This document shows, in pieces, positions 52,743-62,596 of a DNA stretch of 64,000 nucleotides; the first letter of the stretch is position 1, and each line of letters begins with the position of its first letter. Location: the NCBI GenBank assembly GCA_900541175.1, contig UQIT01000007.1, positions 1 through 64,000 on the forward strand, read 5' to 3'. This stretch comes from an uncultured Collinsella sp. GTDB lineage: Bacteria; Actinomycetota; Coriobacteriia; Coriobacteriales; Coriobacteriaceae. A model generated the notes under the pieces. The model was given only the letters and a program-made list of their open reading frames with translations. It was not told where the DNA came from and ran no database searches. The position numbers were made by a program, and so were the translations under genes.

Positions 52743-53681
52743 CTAGTCGCGCAGCTCGCGGCCGGTGATCTCGAGGAACACGTCATTGAGGGTCGGCGGC
52801 TCGGAATAAATGCGGCCAAGCGCCACGTCATGCGAGCGCAGCGCATCGAGAATGTCCGTCAGGTTATGCGGGCTCGCCTCGCACGAAAACGTGAGCTGGC
52901 CCGCCGTCGCCGACAGGTCCAGGACATGTGGCAGGCTCGCGACGGCACCGAGCGCCGCGCTCGGCACCTCGCCGACCTCGATCACGATCTTCTCGCCCAT
53001 CTGAATCATGCGCTTGAGTTCGTCGTTGGTGCCCTGCGCCAGCACGCGCCCGCCGTCCATGATCATGATGCGGCTGCAGATCTGCTCGACTTCCTCCATA
53101 TAATGGCTGGTATACACCACCGTGGCGCCCTCGTCGCGCAGGCGGCAGATGCCCTCCAGGATGGCGTTGCGACTCTGCGGGTCGACCGCCACCGTGGGCT
53201 CGTCAAAGAAGATGAGCTCGGGCTTGTGCGCGATACCGCAGGCGATGTTGAGGCGACGCGCCAGGCCACCCGAAAGCTTGCCGGGGCGGAACTTGGTAAA
53301 GTCGCCCAGACCGACAAAGTCGATCGCCTCGTCCACCAGCGCGCGGCGGCGTTTGCGGTCGCTGACGTAGAGGCTGCAGAAATAGTCGATGTTCTCGCGC
53401 ACGGTGAGCTCGTCGAACACCGCCACCTGTTGCGGCACCACGCCGATGCGGCGCTTGAGGTCGTAGCGGGCGGGCGTCATGGGCTCGCCAAAGAGCTCGA
53501 TGGTGCCTTTGTCGTAGGCAAGCAGCTGCAGGATACAGTTGATGGACGTGGTTTTGCCCGAGCCGTTGGGGCCGAGCAGGCCAAAGATCTCGCCGGGGGC
53601 GATGCTCAGGTTAAAGTGGTCGAGCGCGATAAGATCGTCATAGCGCTTGACGAGGTTTTCGACGTGGACGATGTCTGTCAT
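52743..53681 (-). CDS. ABC transporter ATPase of the ABC-2 exporter
   Basis: A 312-residue ATPase: Walker A LLGPNGSGKTTS, Q-loop GVVPQQVAVFDE, signature LSGGLARRLNIA, Walker B LIFFDEPTVAVD, H-loop VVYTSHYMEE, then a C-terminal extension seen in exporters of drugs or lantibiotics. ATG 53681 gives the canonical start MTDIVHVENLV; the ORF extends to 53747 without support. It is divergent from the DesK-type two-component genes 198 bp away, the usual layout for a sensor-controlled exporter. Confidence 0.92.
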   Translation of the reverse strand: MTDIVHVENLVKRYDDLIALDHFNLSIAPGEIFGLLGPNGSGKTTSINCILQLLAYDKGTIELFGEPMTPARYDLKRRIGVVPQQVAVFDELTVRENIDYFCSLYVSDRKRRRALVDEAIDFVGLGDFTKFRPGKLSGGLARRLNIACGIAHKPELIFFDEPTVAVDPQSRNAILEGICRLRDEGATVVYTSHYMEEVEQICSRIMIMDGGRVLAQGTNDELKRMIQMGEKIVIEVGEVPSAALGAVASLPHVLDLSATAGQLTFSCEASPHNLTDILDALRSHDVALGRIYSEPPTLNDVFLEITGRELRD

Positions 53682-53867
53682 GAGGCGGCCCTTCCGTTGA
53701 TTGCGGCCCGGTACGATTGCATCATCGCAGGAGCGGGCGGCGCGCACCAGTGAGCTTTGTCACGAGTGCGGAGCTTGGCCGTGCGGCCTGCCGACGTCTC
53801 CGCTTTGCCGCGTGGGAGGAATGTCACGGTTGCTCCGGGTGGCGCCTCCCCCATGCGCGGCATCGCG

Positions 53868-53873
53868 TACAAT
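53868..53873 (+). promoter_or_regulatory. -10 box of the DesK-type kinase gene
   Basis: TACAAT ends six bases before ATG 53880, so the transcript would begin at or near the start codon (leaderless). No Shine-Dalgarno is present. A clear -35 was not found. Confidence 0.55.
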
Positions 53874-53879
53874 ACCCAT

Positions 53880-55025
53880 ATGAACAGGCTTTTCGACAAA
53901 TCGATCGTGCTGGCGTGCTGTATTGCGGCCGCCATGGGTCTTGCTGTGGACGCTCACCTGGTCGCGGCGTTTTGCCTTGGCGTTATTGCCACCTCGCTGG
54001 CCGAGGTCGCACAGGGGGAACGCACCCGGCGCGCGAGCGAGACCGCGAGCTGCGCTTACATCATCGCGGCAGTCGTCGTGCCGCCGTTTGTGCCGTTTGC
54101 GCCTCTCGCTCTCTATGACATCGCGCGACGCGTTCGCCGTGAACGCATCTGGCCCGCGCTGGCGATTGGCGCCGTGTTTGTCTGCGCGCTTGTCGCGGAC
54201 CTTCGCGGCAGCGTGCTCACCACCCGAACGCTCCTGCTGACCGCCATCCTTTCGGTTGCCGCCACCTTGCTATCGCTACGTACCACCCGGCTGGAGCGCG
54301 AGCAACAGCGCATGCGCCGTACCCGCGACGAGCTGCAAGAACGCGCCCTGGCACTCGAGGCACGCAACCGCGACCTCGCCGACCGCCAGGACTACGAAGT
54401 CGAACTCGCGACGCTCGCCGAACGCGCCCGCATCGCGCGCGAAATCCACGATAACGTGGGCCACCAGCTCACGCGCGCTTCGCTTCAAGCCGAGGCCTTG
54501 CGCGTGGTCCATGCCGATGAGCCCGGCGTCGCCGCCGATTTCGCCGACGTCAAACGCACGGTTGACGAGGCGCTCCAGCTCGTGCGCGCCAGCGTCCACG
54601 CGCTCAACGACAATGCGACTGATCTCTCCGTGCAGCTCGAGCGCATCGTTGAAGGCGCACGCTCGGACAGCGGTCCGCAGATTGAGCTTGAGGTTTTGGC
54701 CGAGCATGCGCCCGCCAACGTCGCCAACTGCTTTGCGGCGGTGCTGCGCGAGGCGCTTTCCAACGCCATGCGCCACGCCCATGCCAAAACCATTACCGTG
54801 CGGTGCATGGAGCATCCGTCGTTTTACCAGCTCATCGTTACCGATGATGGCGCGGGCGGGGTCCAAGCAAACGGCCGCGGCGCTGCGGAGGGCATGGGGC
54901 TCGCCTCCATGCGCGAGCGCATCGAGGCGCTTGGCGGCACCTTCACCGCCGGCCCGCGTGCCAACGCCGGCGGCTGGCGCGTGTTTGCCACCGTTCCCAA
55001 ACAGCAAGGAGATGAGGACCGATGA
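53880..55025 (+). CDS. DesK-type sensor histidine kinase
   Basis: A 381-residue kinase: four or five short membrane helices (IVLACCIAAAMGLAVDAHLV and following), a coiled linker, the phosphoacceptor RIAREIHDNVGHQLTRAS, N box REALSNAMRHAHA and G box GMGLASMRERIEALGG. ATG 53880 is chosen because it is fixed by a -10 box at leaderless spacing; the ORF start at 53757 lies in the intergenic gap. Its stop overlaps the regulator start by four bases. The divergent ABC-2 exporter is its likely target. Confidence 0.9.
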   Translation: MNRLFDKSIVLACCIAAAMGLAVDAHLVAAFCLGVIATSLAEVAQGERTRRASETASCAYIIAAVVVPPFVPFAPLALYDIARRVRRERIWPALAIGAVFVCALVADLRGSVLTTRTLLLTAILSVAATLLSLRTTRLEREQQRMRRTRDELQERALALEARNRDLADRQDYEVELATLAERARIAREIHDNVGHQLTRASLQAEALRVVHADEPGVAADFADVKRTVDEALQLVRASVHALNDNATDLSVQLERIVEGARSDSGPQIELEVLAEHAPANVANCFAAVLREALSNAMRHAHAKTITVRCMEHPSFYQLIVTDDGAGGVQANGRGAAEGMGLASMRERIEALGGTFTAGPRANAGGWRVFATVPKQQGDEDR

Positions 55026-55651
55026 GGCTCATCGTTGTCGACGACGACCGCTTAGTGGTCGATTCGCTCAAGATTATCCTGGGCGCCCAGCCGCAGATCG
55101 AAGTGGTGGGCACCGGCGCCAATGGCGACGAGGCGGTCGCGCTCTACAGCGAGCACGCGCCCGACATCGCGCTGCTCGACATTCAGATGCCGGAACGCGA
55201 CGGCCTTTCGGCGGCACGCGAAATCCTTGAGCGCGACCCCACGGCGCGCGTGGTGTTTCTGACGACATTCTCGGATGACGAGTACATTGTGTCGGCGCTT
55301 AAACTGGGCGCCCGCGGCTACCTGATCAAGACCGATGTCGCCGCCATTCCGCCGGCGTTGGCACAGGTCATGGATGACAAACGCGTGCTCGAGGGCAAGG
55401 CGATCGAGGATATCGATTTTGATGGGGCGGGCACCGAAGCCGACGCGCCCCGCCGGCCCGCAGCCTTTGCCGGCCTAACCGACCGCGAGTTCGAAGTCGC
55501 CGAGCTCATCGCCCGCGGCCTCGACAACAAGGAGATCGCCGCCACCGCCTACATGGGCGAAGGCACCGTGCGCAACCACATCAGCTCAATCCTAGCCAAA
55601 ATGGGCCTGCGCAACCGCACCCAAATCGCCATCGCCTATCTGCGAGGGTAA
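55022..55651 (+). CDS. NarL/FixJ-family response regulator
   Basis: A 209-residue regulator: receiver with VVDDDRL, phosphorylated Asp in IALLDIQMPERDG, Thr in FLTTFSDD and Lys in GYLIKTD; then a LuxR-type HTH (LIARGLDNKEIAATAYMGEGTVRNHI). It is translationally coupled to the kinase. Probably it activates the divergent ABC-2 operon in response to envelope stress, as in comparable DesKR or LiaSR systems. Confidence 0.93.
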   Translation: MRLIVVDDDRLVVDSLKIILGAQPQIEVVGTGANGDEAVALYSEHAPDIALLDIQMPERDGLSAAREILERDPTARVVFLTTFSDDEYIVSALKLGARGYLIKTDVAAIPPALAQVMDDKRVLEGKAIEDIDFDGAGTEADAPRRPAAFAGLTDREFEVAELIARGLDNKEIAATAYMGEGTVRNHISSILAKMGLRNRTQIAIAYLRG

Positions 55652-55712
55652 TTACCCAGCGGCCGACCGCCCCGGCATAGCAAAATGGCTGCTACCGATT
55701 TAATGCCATTTC

Positions 55713-55864
55713 AAAACTATACCGGTTTACTACGATGAATCGCCCGCCTTCGACCACGGTAAATTGCGCGCTTGCAAAACCGCAGGTAGAACGCTTGCAA
55801 TATTTAGAAAAATGCAGTCATGGTCGGGAATGTCGAATTCATCGTAGTAAACCGACATAGTTTT
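55713..55864. repeat. Long hairpin element, copy 1
   Basis: 28-bp arms (55713-55740 and 55837-55864) starting AAAACTATACCGGTTTAC with two mismatches. The interior carries the motif CAAAACCGCAGGTAG (55775-55789), the reverse of that in the copies at 55956 and 62786. Outer flank CATTTC and right flank GTTCG are shared with 62786-62936. Confidence 0.85.
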
Positions 55865-55955
55865 GTTCGGGCGGCCCTGCACGAGTGCCCCTGCAAGCCT
55901 CGCGGGACCAAAATGGTCCGTTTTCCTTCGCCCCCAAGGGATCAGCCGGAACCGC

Positions 55956-56120
55956 TCGCCACGAAACCGGCCCATCTACTACGTTTGACCCGATACCCCC
56001 GACCACAACCGCGTTTTATGAAAAACCGCAGGCGTTCTACCTGCGGTTTTGTTTTCGCGTTTTTTTAGCATGGTTGGGGGTAAGGGACTAAACGTAGTAG
56101 ATGGGCCGGTTTCGTGGCGA
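55956..56120. repeat. Long hairpin element, copy 2
   Basis: Perfect 31-bp arms (55956-55986 and 56090-56120) with TCGCCACGAAACCGGCCC at the outer end. The centre is a hairpin AAAACCGCAGG/CCTGCGGTTTT with CTACCTGCGGTTTTG at 56037-56051. Arm sequence is unrelated to copy 1. Confidence 0.85.
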
Positions 56121-56147
56121 ACCCTTCTCGCCTACGCACAAAAGCGC

Positions 56148-56247
56148 CGCCACGGAGGAGGGAGATACCTCCGTGGCGGCTGGGGGGGGGGGGGGGGGCT
56201 ATGTTCTGGCTCCCCGCCGGCCGCCCGGGGCCTTTTGGCCCCGGGCG
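56148..56247 (-). terminator. Two hairpins and a 17-G tract after the adhesin gene
   Basis: On the adhesin strand the first hairpin is CGCCCGGGGCC/GGCCCCGGGCG (56222-56247). Then comes a run of 17 C (G at 56182-56198 on the plus strand) and a second stem GCCGCCACGGAGG/CCTCCGTGGCGGC (about 56149-56180) followed by GCTTTTG. The pair could end adhesin transcription; the homopolymer sits between them. Confidence 0.7.
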
Positions 56248-56259
56248 CTGCCAGCGTGC

Positions 56260-59200
56260 CTAGCGCTTACGGATACCCCAGACCAGGGCTCCGACGCCGG
56301 CCATGGCAATGACGAATGCCATGAGCAATGCGGCGGCCTGCTGGTCACCCGTGGTGGGCAGGAAACCCTTGACCGTCTTGACGATGTTCGTCACGGTCTT
56401 GGGCGTGCCGGGATCGGGTGTCGGCACGGGCGTCTCGGGCTTCTTGTACGTGTTGTTGAACACGATACCCTCGACGCTCTTGTCGCCCTTGGTAAAGGCG
56501 ACGTTCGCCTTGAGGTTGCCCTCGCCGTCATCGACCACGTTGACGGTCACGGTAAAGACGGACTTGTCGTAGGTCATACCGACCTCGTCGCCCTTGACCT
56601 CGCTGATGGTGTAGGCGTGCGTACCGGGCTCGTCGTACTCAAACTTGTCAAAGTTGATCTTGCCGTCGGCATCGTTGGTAACCGTAGACTCGATGTCCTC
56701 GCCAACGAGCTTAAAGCTAAACTCGTCCTTCTTGAGCTCGCGTCCCTCAAGCACCTTGACCGCACCGATGGAAACCTGCGTAGGCATGGCGTGATACTTG
56801 TTGGTAAAGCCAGCCGACTCGGTGGTTCCCTCGAGCTTGTGCGTCGCGGTCAGCGTGCCGTCGCCGTTGTCGGAGACGGTGGTCACGACGGTGTAGGTCG
56901 TGCCGTCATAGGTGACGCCCTTGTACAGGCCGAGCGCGTTGGGGCAAGCCTCGCGCAGCGTGTACGTGTGCGTGCCGGGTGCCTCGTAGCGAATCGGGCT
57001 CAGCGTCACGGTGCCGTTAGCGTCGTTGGTGCCGTTAGCGACAACCACGTCGTCCTCGAGCAGCTCAAACGTGAACTCGCCTGCTGCAAGGTCGCGTCCA
57101 GTCAGGCGCTTGACTGTCTTGACCTGATCGGTCACGGACGAATCGGTAGGTGCCACGCCGTAGGTGTTGGTAAACGTGAAGGCAGCACCGTCGTCGCCTT
57201 CGCGCTTGACACTCAGATGCCCGGCACCGTCGTCAGACACGGTGTAGGAAACCTTGCGCGTGGCGTTGGTGTCATTGGTCACGCCAGGGGCACTACCGGA
57301 CTCGGTCACCGTGTAGGTAAAGGTGTGCGAGCGCGGAGCGGTGGGGGCTGCGGGCTCGGGCTCGTCGTTGGACTCGTCGGTGTCGGCAGCGTCGGCGTCA
57401 ACCTCGGCCTCGTCGGCCTCGGCTTCGTCAGCTTCGTCTGCCTCGGCCTTATCGGTCGCATCGTCCGTCACGCCCAGAGCGCGGTTGAGGTCCTCGAGCG
57501 TAAAGTGGATCTTGCCAAAGTCCACGTTGCCAGCCGCGTCGTTGGTTGCGGTCGTGCGCTCGGGCATCGGGGCACCAGCCTCGTCGGCGGTCACGGTAAA
57601 GGTGAACTTGCCCGTGATGTCAGCCGGGGTCAGGCCCTCGGCAGCTTGGAGCTTCTTAGTGCCGGTGAGCGCGGCATCGACGGCTTCGGCGCCGTAGACG
57701 TTCTCGAACAAGGGCTCGACGCCGCCGTAGTCGACCGTTGCCGTCAGGGTACCGTCACCGTTGTCGACGACGATAACCTTAAAGCCAAAGCTCCACGTTG
57801 TAGCGGAAACGCCATTCGGCAGCCCGAATAAATCTTCGTAGGCCGTGTAGTTAATGGTCCAGGCAAGCTTACCGTCCTTATCGGTACGATAAGCAAGCCC
57901 AGCAGCCTCAAGATTAGCAAGCATCTTAGTGTCGTAGTGCAGCGTATCAAAGCTCACGTGCCCGCCGATATTGGGCTTGAGGTTTTCGTATGCCACAAGC
58001 TCACCCTGATAGGCGATGCCGAACCAGAACTCGCCGTCGGCCATCGGGCGGCCGGTCAGAGTCTTGGTGGCAACGACCTGAGCGGCAGTGCCGCCAGGCG
58101 TGTTGGTCGTAGCGCTGTAACTGTTGTGGAACGGCACCAGAGCCTTCTCGACCTTGTTCTCGCCACTCTTGTGGACCGTCTCATGCGTGCCCTCGGGACC
58201 GCCGGAAACGGTCGTCGTAGCAGTGAGCGTGCCGGCGGTGTCGTCGGCGATGGCGATCGTCACCGTGCGCACGGCGTCGTCGTAGGTGTAACCGGGCTGG
58301 CCGTCGTTCTTCTCGGCCACGGTGTACGTAAAGGTCTTGCCGGCGTCAGCCTGCGTAAATATAACCTCATGACCAGCCAGAATGTCGATCAGTCCGACCG
58401 TTGCCTCTGCCGCTGCGGGGGACTTGAAGCTATTAGCCCCGGGCAGCAGACCGAGCGCGCGAGCCGAAGCGTCGTCAGCAGGTGTCACGGTAAAGGTGAA
58501 CTGACCCTCGGTCATGGGGCGGCCGTCCAGATACTTGCTGAGCCACAGACCGCCGGCAGCGGTGTAGTTAAGCTCAGTGCGGTACGTGTTGGTGAAGCGT
58601 CCGTTTTCCTTCTTGGTGACGTTGGCGGTCAGGCTGCCATCGCCGTTCTCGGTCACGGTCACTTCGGCGGTTGCGACATGCGCGTCATACGTCATGCCGA
58701 CCGTGCTGCCCGCGTTCTCGCGGATCTCGTACTTGTAGGTTCCGGTGGCCGTGTAGCGAATCTTGCCGAACTTGATGGCGGCAATGCCGTCCTTCGCATC
58801 GTGCTTGCTCACGGTTACGGTCGCAGGATCGGGGAGCGGGGCGCCATCGGAGGCGGTAATGGTAAAGCTGAACTCGTCCCCATCCGTCCACTCGCGGCCG
58901 TCGATGGCCTTGCTCAGGTCAAAGTCGAGGTCTGCATCGGTCGGGGTCACGCTGTAAGTGTTCTCGAAGGTCGCAGGCGTGGCGCTCTTCAGCTCGTGCG
59001 TAGCGCTGAGGGTACCGTCACCGTTGTCGGTAATGGTGGTCTCGATGGTGTACTTGGCGTTGCTGTACGTGATGCCCTTGCTGGTGGTTCCGCCGTTGAC
59101 CTCGCGCAGCGTGTAGGTGTACTTGCCGGGCTTGGTGTAGGTGATCTTGTCCATGGCGATCGTGCCGTCGTCGGCGTTGGTGCCCTTGGCGACGACCTTG

Positions 59201-62200
59201 TCGCCCTCGACCAGCTCAAAGGAGAACTCGCCGTCCTTGAGATCGCGGCCGGTCAGGACCTTGGTCGCGGTGATCTGTTCGGTGACGCTCGTCTCGACAG
59301 GCGTCACGTTATAGGTATTGGTGAACGTGAAGGCCGCATCACCGTCCGGCTTGCGGGATACGCGCAGATTCCCCTTGCCGTCATCGGTCACGGTGAAGGA
59401 AACCTCGCGCGACGGCTTAGCGTCGTTGGTCACGCCAGCGACCTCACCGGACTCGGTCACGGTGTAGGTAAAGGTATGCTCGCGCTTCTCGGGCTTCTCG
59501 CCCACAGCCTTGTTAAGGTCGTCGAGCGTAAAGGTAATCTTGCCAAAGTCGACCTTGCCGTCGACGTCGTTGTGCACGCTCGTGCTCGCAGGCATAGGCG
59601 CGCCCTCTTCACCGGTCACGGTAAAGGTGAACTTGCCGGCAATGTCAGCCGGGGTCAGAGCGTCGTCAACCTGCAGATTCTTGATACCCGCAAGCGATGC
59701 CTCGGTAGCATTCGTGGTGTAGGCGTTCTTGAACTCGATGCTCTTGACGTCCTTGGCGTCCTTCAGCTCGTGCGTGGCAACCAGCTGGCCCTTGCCGTTA
59801 TCGGCGATGGTCGTCACGATGGTGTAGACCGCGTCATCGTAGTCAATACCGCCGGCGTTGCCCTTAACCTCATGCAGCTTGTAGGTGTGCTGGCCGATCT
59901 TGGTGTACTTGATGGCACTGAACGTCACCTTGCCGTCGGCGGCGTTCTTAACGGTCTCGATAAGCTCGGAGTTCTCACCCTTAATCTCGCGCAGCTCAAA
60001 GCTGAACTCACCGGCCGTAAGATCGCGCCCGGTCAGAGACTTGGTCACGGTAATCTGGTCGGTAACGCTGGACTCAACAGGCTCCGCAGTGTAGACGTTC
60101 TTGAACTCGGTCTCGTCGGCTTCGCTCCAAGTCACCTTCACAGCGGCGCTGAGCTCGCCCCTCTTGTTGGGCGTTACCGTCACGGTGACCTCCGCGACGT
60201 TCTTGCTGTAGGCAATGCCGTCAACCGTGGTCCCGGCGTTCTTTTCGCTGACCTTGTAGACGTACGTGCCAGGTTCGGTGTATTCGATCGTGCCGAAGTC
60301 GATGACAGCCTTGCCCTGGTCCAGGTCAGCCTTGCGCACGGTCGCAGTCCTAGCCGCAGGCATCGGGGCGCCGCTCTCGGATGTCAGGCCAAACTCAAAC
60401 GCGTCAGCATTCGTCCAGTCGCGACCCTCGAGCACCTTGGTCAGGCCGAAGCTGGCCTTGGTTTCCACCATTGCCGGCGTCATGTCATACGCAAAGCTGA
60501 TCTTGCCGTTGTTGCCTAGGTAGGAATTGACATGCGTCGCGGTCGCCTTGGCGGACACGTTGTTCCACTTGGGGTTGAGAACGTCAGTCGCGGTACCAGT
60601 GTTGTTGCCGCCCACGCTGCCCTTGGTAGTGTGGAGCTCATCGATAAAGGCCAGACGCGCGGTTCCCACGCTAAACGAAAGGTTGCCGTCCCCGTCGGCA
60701 ACTATAGCGCCGTCAAACTTGGCAGCGTCGCCGCCGATAAACTCGATGACGGCAGTGGCGGGCTTGGCCTCGCCGTTTTCGCCCTGCTCCTCAAACTCAT
60801 CCTTGTAGTAATAGGTGCCGGTATCTGCCAGCGAATTCTTTGCAGGCTGCGTGCAGCCCTTATCCGCGTAAATGGGAGTCTGCTTCTGGAAGTAGTAGTA
60901 GCGGTTGGTGTCGGCCGGCTCAAAGGTCGCAACCGTATCACCCAACGCACCACCGCTCCACTTGTTCGCGTAGAAGCTCACGGTCTTGGTGCCGTCAACG
61001 ACAGTCGTATTATGCTCGATGTAGTTCTTGAGCCCTGCTACCTTCTCGGGCGTAAACAGGTTGTCAAGCGCGGCGCTCTTCACGCTCGAGGCATACTTCA
61101 CCTGAATGGGCTTAACGTTGTCGACCGAAAGCTTGCCGTCTACGGTCTTAAAGTGACTCAGCGGAATCAACGACGCAGGAATATTAACCGTTACGATATC
61201 GCCCTTCCGGGGATTGTCATCGCCAGCGCGCTGTACGGTAATGAGCAGGTCTTTTGCCTTGCCGGCGAACTCGTAGGTGTCGGTATTGGTCTCTTTGTTG
61301 ACCGTCTTGCTCGCCTTGGTAAACGACGTGCCGTTGATGACGACTTCGGTAAATCCGTCGACCTGCATAAAGTCGCCCAGCTCGTCGGTAAACGTGATGT
61401 AGCCGGATTTGGTCTCGTCGTAGCCCTTATGGATTTCGGTCGGATAAGGCGGCTCCGATGTAATGGCTTGTGAGATGTCGTCGAAGACCTTCTTGAGCTC
61501 TTCGGCATTGGTCGCCGACTTGTAGTAGTCGGAGTTTTCCACGCGTGTGCCAAGCTCGTCGCTCGCATACGACGTGGCATCGGGATAATTACTCGACACG
61601 GCGTGCATAAACTTGTTGACGTCGCTTGTCCCCTCTTTCGAGGGATCGTCAGCGGGGTCCGCTCCACTAAAGATGCCGATGGTATAAACGGTGGCCTTGC
61701 CATCCTTCATCTTCTTGGCAGCCGTCACGGCACCCTTGGCGACGTCAGAATCAAACTCGCTGAAGCTCGTTGGCTTGCCGTCGGTAAAGAACACAACGAT
61801 CTTCTTGGCATCTGCGCGGCCAGAAGCGATATCCCCGGCCAGTTCCAGACCATAGTCGGCACGCGTGGCACCGCTTGGCTTGATTCCAGCAACTGTATCC
61901 TCAAGAACTTTCACGTTGCCGCCAGAGCAATCGGTCAAACCCTTCATCACCTGCGAGTTGTTGTACCAAAATTGCCCTTTCTTGTACTGGTCATTGCCGA
62001 CCTTATTGGTCTTATCACCCGCAAACTTAACAATGGCAACCCTGTGCTGCCTATCGACACCCTCGATACCCTCGTTTTGCTTGGCAATGGTATTGATAAA
62101 GCTGTTCGCAGCGCTCTTCAGTGCATCGATACGCTTGGTGGAATCTCTGCCACCCATAGGATCATCCATCGAGCCGGAGGCATCCAGCACCATCACGATG

Positions 62201-62544
62201 TCGAGTGGCGTGGTGACTGTCACGGTTGAATTAGACGTCGAGGACATCGCCGAAAGCGTGGTCAAAAAGTCCGACTCTTCGTTTTCCCCGGTTGCCTTGA
62301 CCGTCTTGTCGGTCCAAATTCGACCGACGTTTTGGGTTGTTACTTTATTACCGCCGTGGCCGGCTGCCCAGATTTCCCAGCGTCCGCTAGTATCGGGGTC
62401 GACGACCGTCCCGCTTACTGTCGGCCCGTCCATTCCGGTGCTGGACCTGGCGTTGGCCTCGGGCAGCATGGCGAATGCTGCGGCTGGCAATACCAGCACT
62501 ACGGCCAGTATCACCGCCAAGAGACCCCTCGTGTACTTACTCAT
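56260..62544 (-). CDS. LPxTG surface adhesin with vWA domain and ten FctA/Cna-B-like repeats
   Basis: A 2094-residue cell-wall protein. A signal peptide (YTRGLLAVILAVVLVLPAAA) is followed by a vWA domain at about 110-375 whose MIDAS reads DASGS (Asp121, Ser123, Ser125). A middle adhesin region runs to about 690. Ten Spy0128/FctA-like isopeptide repeats start near residues 690, 823, 944, 1081, 1199, 1324, 1479, 1622, 1797 and 1919; each has a TK-type lysine in its first strand and FxNxY at its end. Sorting signal FLPTTGD, a helix and KR close the protein. Repeats 3-4 and 8-9 are similar pairs. An acidic Glu/Asp/Ala insert lies near residues 1690-1730. No sortase gene is adjacent. Likely a metal-dependent binding tip on a stiff stalk. 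Confidence 0.93.
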   Translation of the reverse strand: MSKYTRGLLAVILAVVLVLPAAAFAMLPEANARSSTGMDGPTVSGTVVDPDTSGRWEIWAAGHGGNKVTTQNVGRIWTDKTVKATGENEESDFLTTLSAMSSTSNSTVTVTTPLDIVMVLDASGSMDDPMGGRDSTKRIDALKSAANSFINTIAKQNEGIEGVDRQHRVAIVKFAGDKTNKVGNDQYKKGQFWYNNSQVMKGLTDCSGGNVKVLEDTVAGIKPSGATRADYGLELAGDIASGRADAKKIVVFFTDGKPTSFSEFDSDVAKGAVTAAKKMKDGKATVYTIGIFSGADPADDPSKEGTSDVNKFMHAVSSNYPDATSYASDELGTRVENSDYYKSATNAEELKKVFDDISQAITSEPPYPTEIHKGYDETKSGYITFTDELGDFMQVDGFTEVVINGTSFTKASKTVNKETNTDTYEFAGKAKDLLITVQRAGDDNPRKGDIVTVNIPASLIPLSHFKTVDGKLSVDNVKPIQVKYASSVKSAALDNLFTPEKVAGLKNYIEHNTTVVDGTKTVSFYANKWSGGALGDTVATFEPADTNRYYYFQKQTPIYADKGCTQPAKNSLADTGTYYYKDEFEEQGENGEAKPATAVIEFIGGDAAKFDGAIVADGDGNLSFSVGTARLAFIDELHTTKGSVGGNNTGTATDVLNPKWNNVSAKATATHVNSYLGNNGKISFAYDMTPAMVETKASFGLTKVLEGRDWTNADAFEFGLTSESGAPMPAARTATVRKADLDQGKAVIDFGTIEYTEPGTYVYKVSEKNAGTTVDGIAYSKNVAEVTVTVTPNKRGELSAAVKVTWSEADETEFKNVYTAEPVESSVTDQITVTKSLTGRDLTAGEFSFELREIKGENSELIETVKNAADGKVTFSAIKYTKIGQHTYKLHEVKGNAGGIDYDDAVYTIVTTIADNGKGQLVATHELKDAKDVKSIEFKNAYTTNATEASLAGIKNLQVDDALTPADIAGKFTFTVTGEEGAPMPASTSVHNDVDGKVDFGKITFTLDDLNKAVGEKPEKREHTFTYTVTESGEVAGVTNDAKPSREVSFTVTDDGKGNLRVSRKPDGDAAFTFTNTYNVTPVETSVTEQITATKVLTGRDLKDGEFSFELVEGDKVVAKGTNADDGTIAMDKITYTKPGKYTYTLREVNGGTTSKGITYSNAKYTIETTITDNGDGTLSATHELKSATPATFENTYSVTPTDADLDFDLSKAIDGREWTDGDEFSFTITASDGAPLPDPATVTVSKHDAKDGIAAIKFGKIRYTATGTYKYEIRENAGSTVGMTYDAHVATAEVTVTENGDGSLTANVTKKENGRFTNTYRTELNYTAAGGLWLSKYLDGRPMTEGQFTFTVTPADDASARALGLLPGANSFKSPAAAEATVGLIDILAGHEVIFTQADAGKTFTYTVAEKNDGQPGYTYDDAVRTVTIAIADDTAGTLTATTTVSGGPEGTHETVHKSGENKVEKALVPFHNSYSATTNTPGGTAAQVVATKTLTGRPMADGEFWFGIAYQGELVAYENLKPNIGGHVSFDTLHYDTKMLANLEAAGLAYRTDKDGKLAWTINYTAYEDLFGLPNGVSATTWSFGFKVIVVDNGDGTLTATVDYGGVEPLFENVYGAEAVDAALTGTKKLQAAEGLTPADITGKFTFTVTADEAGAPMPERTTATNDAAGNVDFGKIHFTLEDLNRALGVTDDATDKAEADEADEAEADEAEVDADAADTDESNDEPEPAAPTAPRSHTFTYTVTESGSAPGVTNDTNATRKVSYTVSDDGAGHLSVKREGDDGAAFTFTNTYGVAPTDSSVTDQVKTVKRLTGRDLAAGEFTFELLEDDVVVANGTNDANGTVTLSPIRYEAPGTHTYTLREACPNALGLYKGVTYDGTTYTVVTTVSDNGDGTLTATHKLEGTTESAGFTNKYHAMPTQVSIGAVKVLEGRELKKDEFSFKLVGEDIESTVTNDADGKINFDKFEYDEPGTHAYTISEVKGDEVGMTYDKSVFTVTVNVVDDGEGNLKANVAFTKGDKSVEGIVFNNTYKKPETPVPTPDPGTPKTVTNIVKTVKGFLPTTGDQQAAALLMAFVIAMAGVGALVWGIRKR

Positions 62545-62596
62545 CGCGTCTCCCTTCTCGCGGTCTCAGACCTTGCAACAGCCTAAAGTTACGAAA

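Larger units (their letters stand above)
55652..56259. other. Repeat-filled gap downstream of the adhesin
   Basis: Holds two long hairpin elements (55713-55864, 55956-56120), a GGACCAAAATGGTCC hairpin with a T-run (about 55908-55925), and the terminator and poly-G region (56148-56247). No coding support on either strand. Confidence 0.7.
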
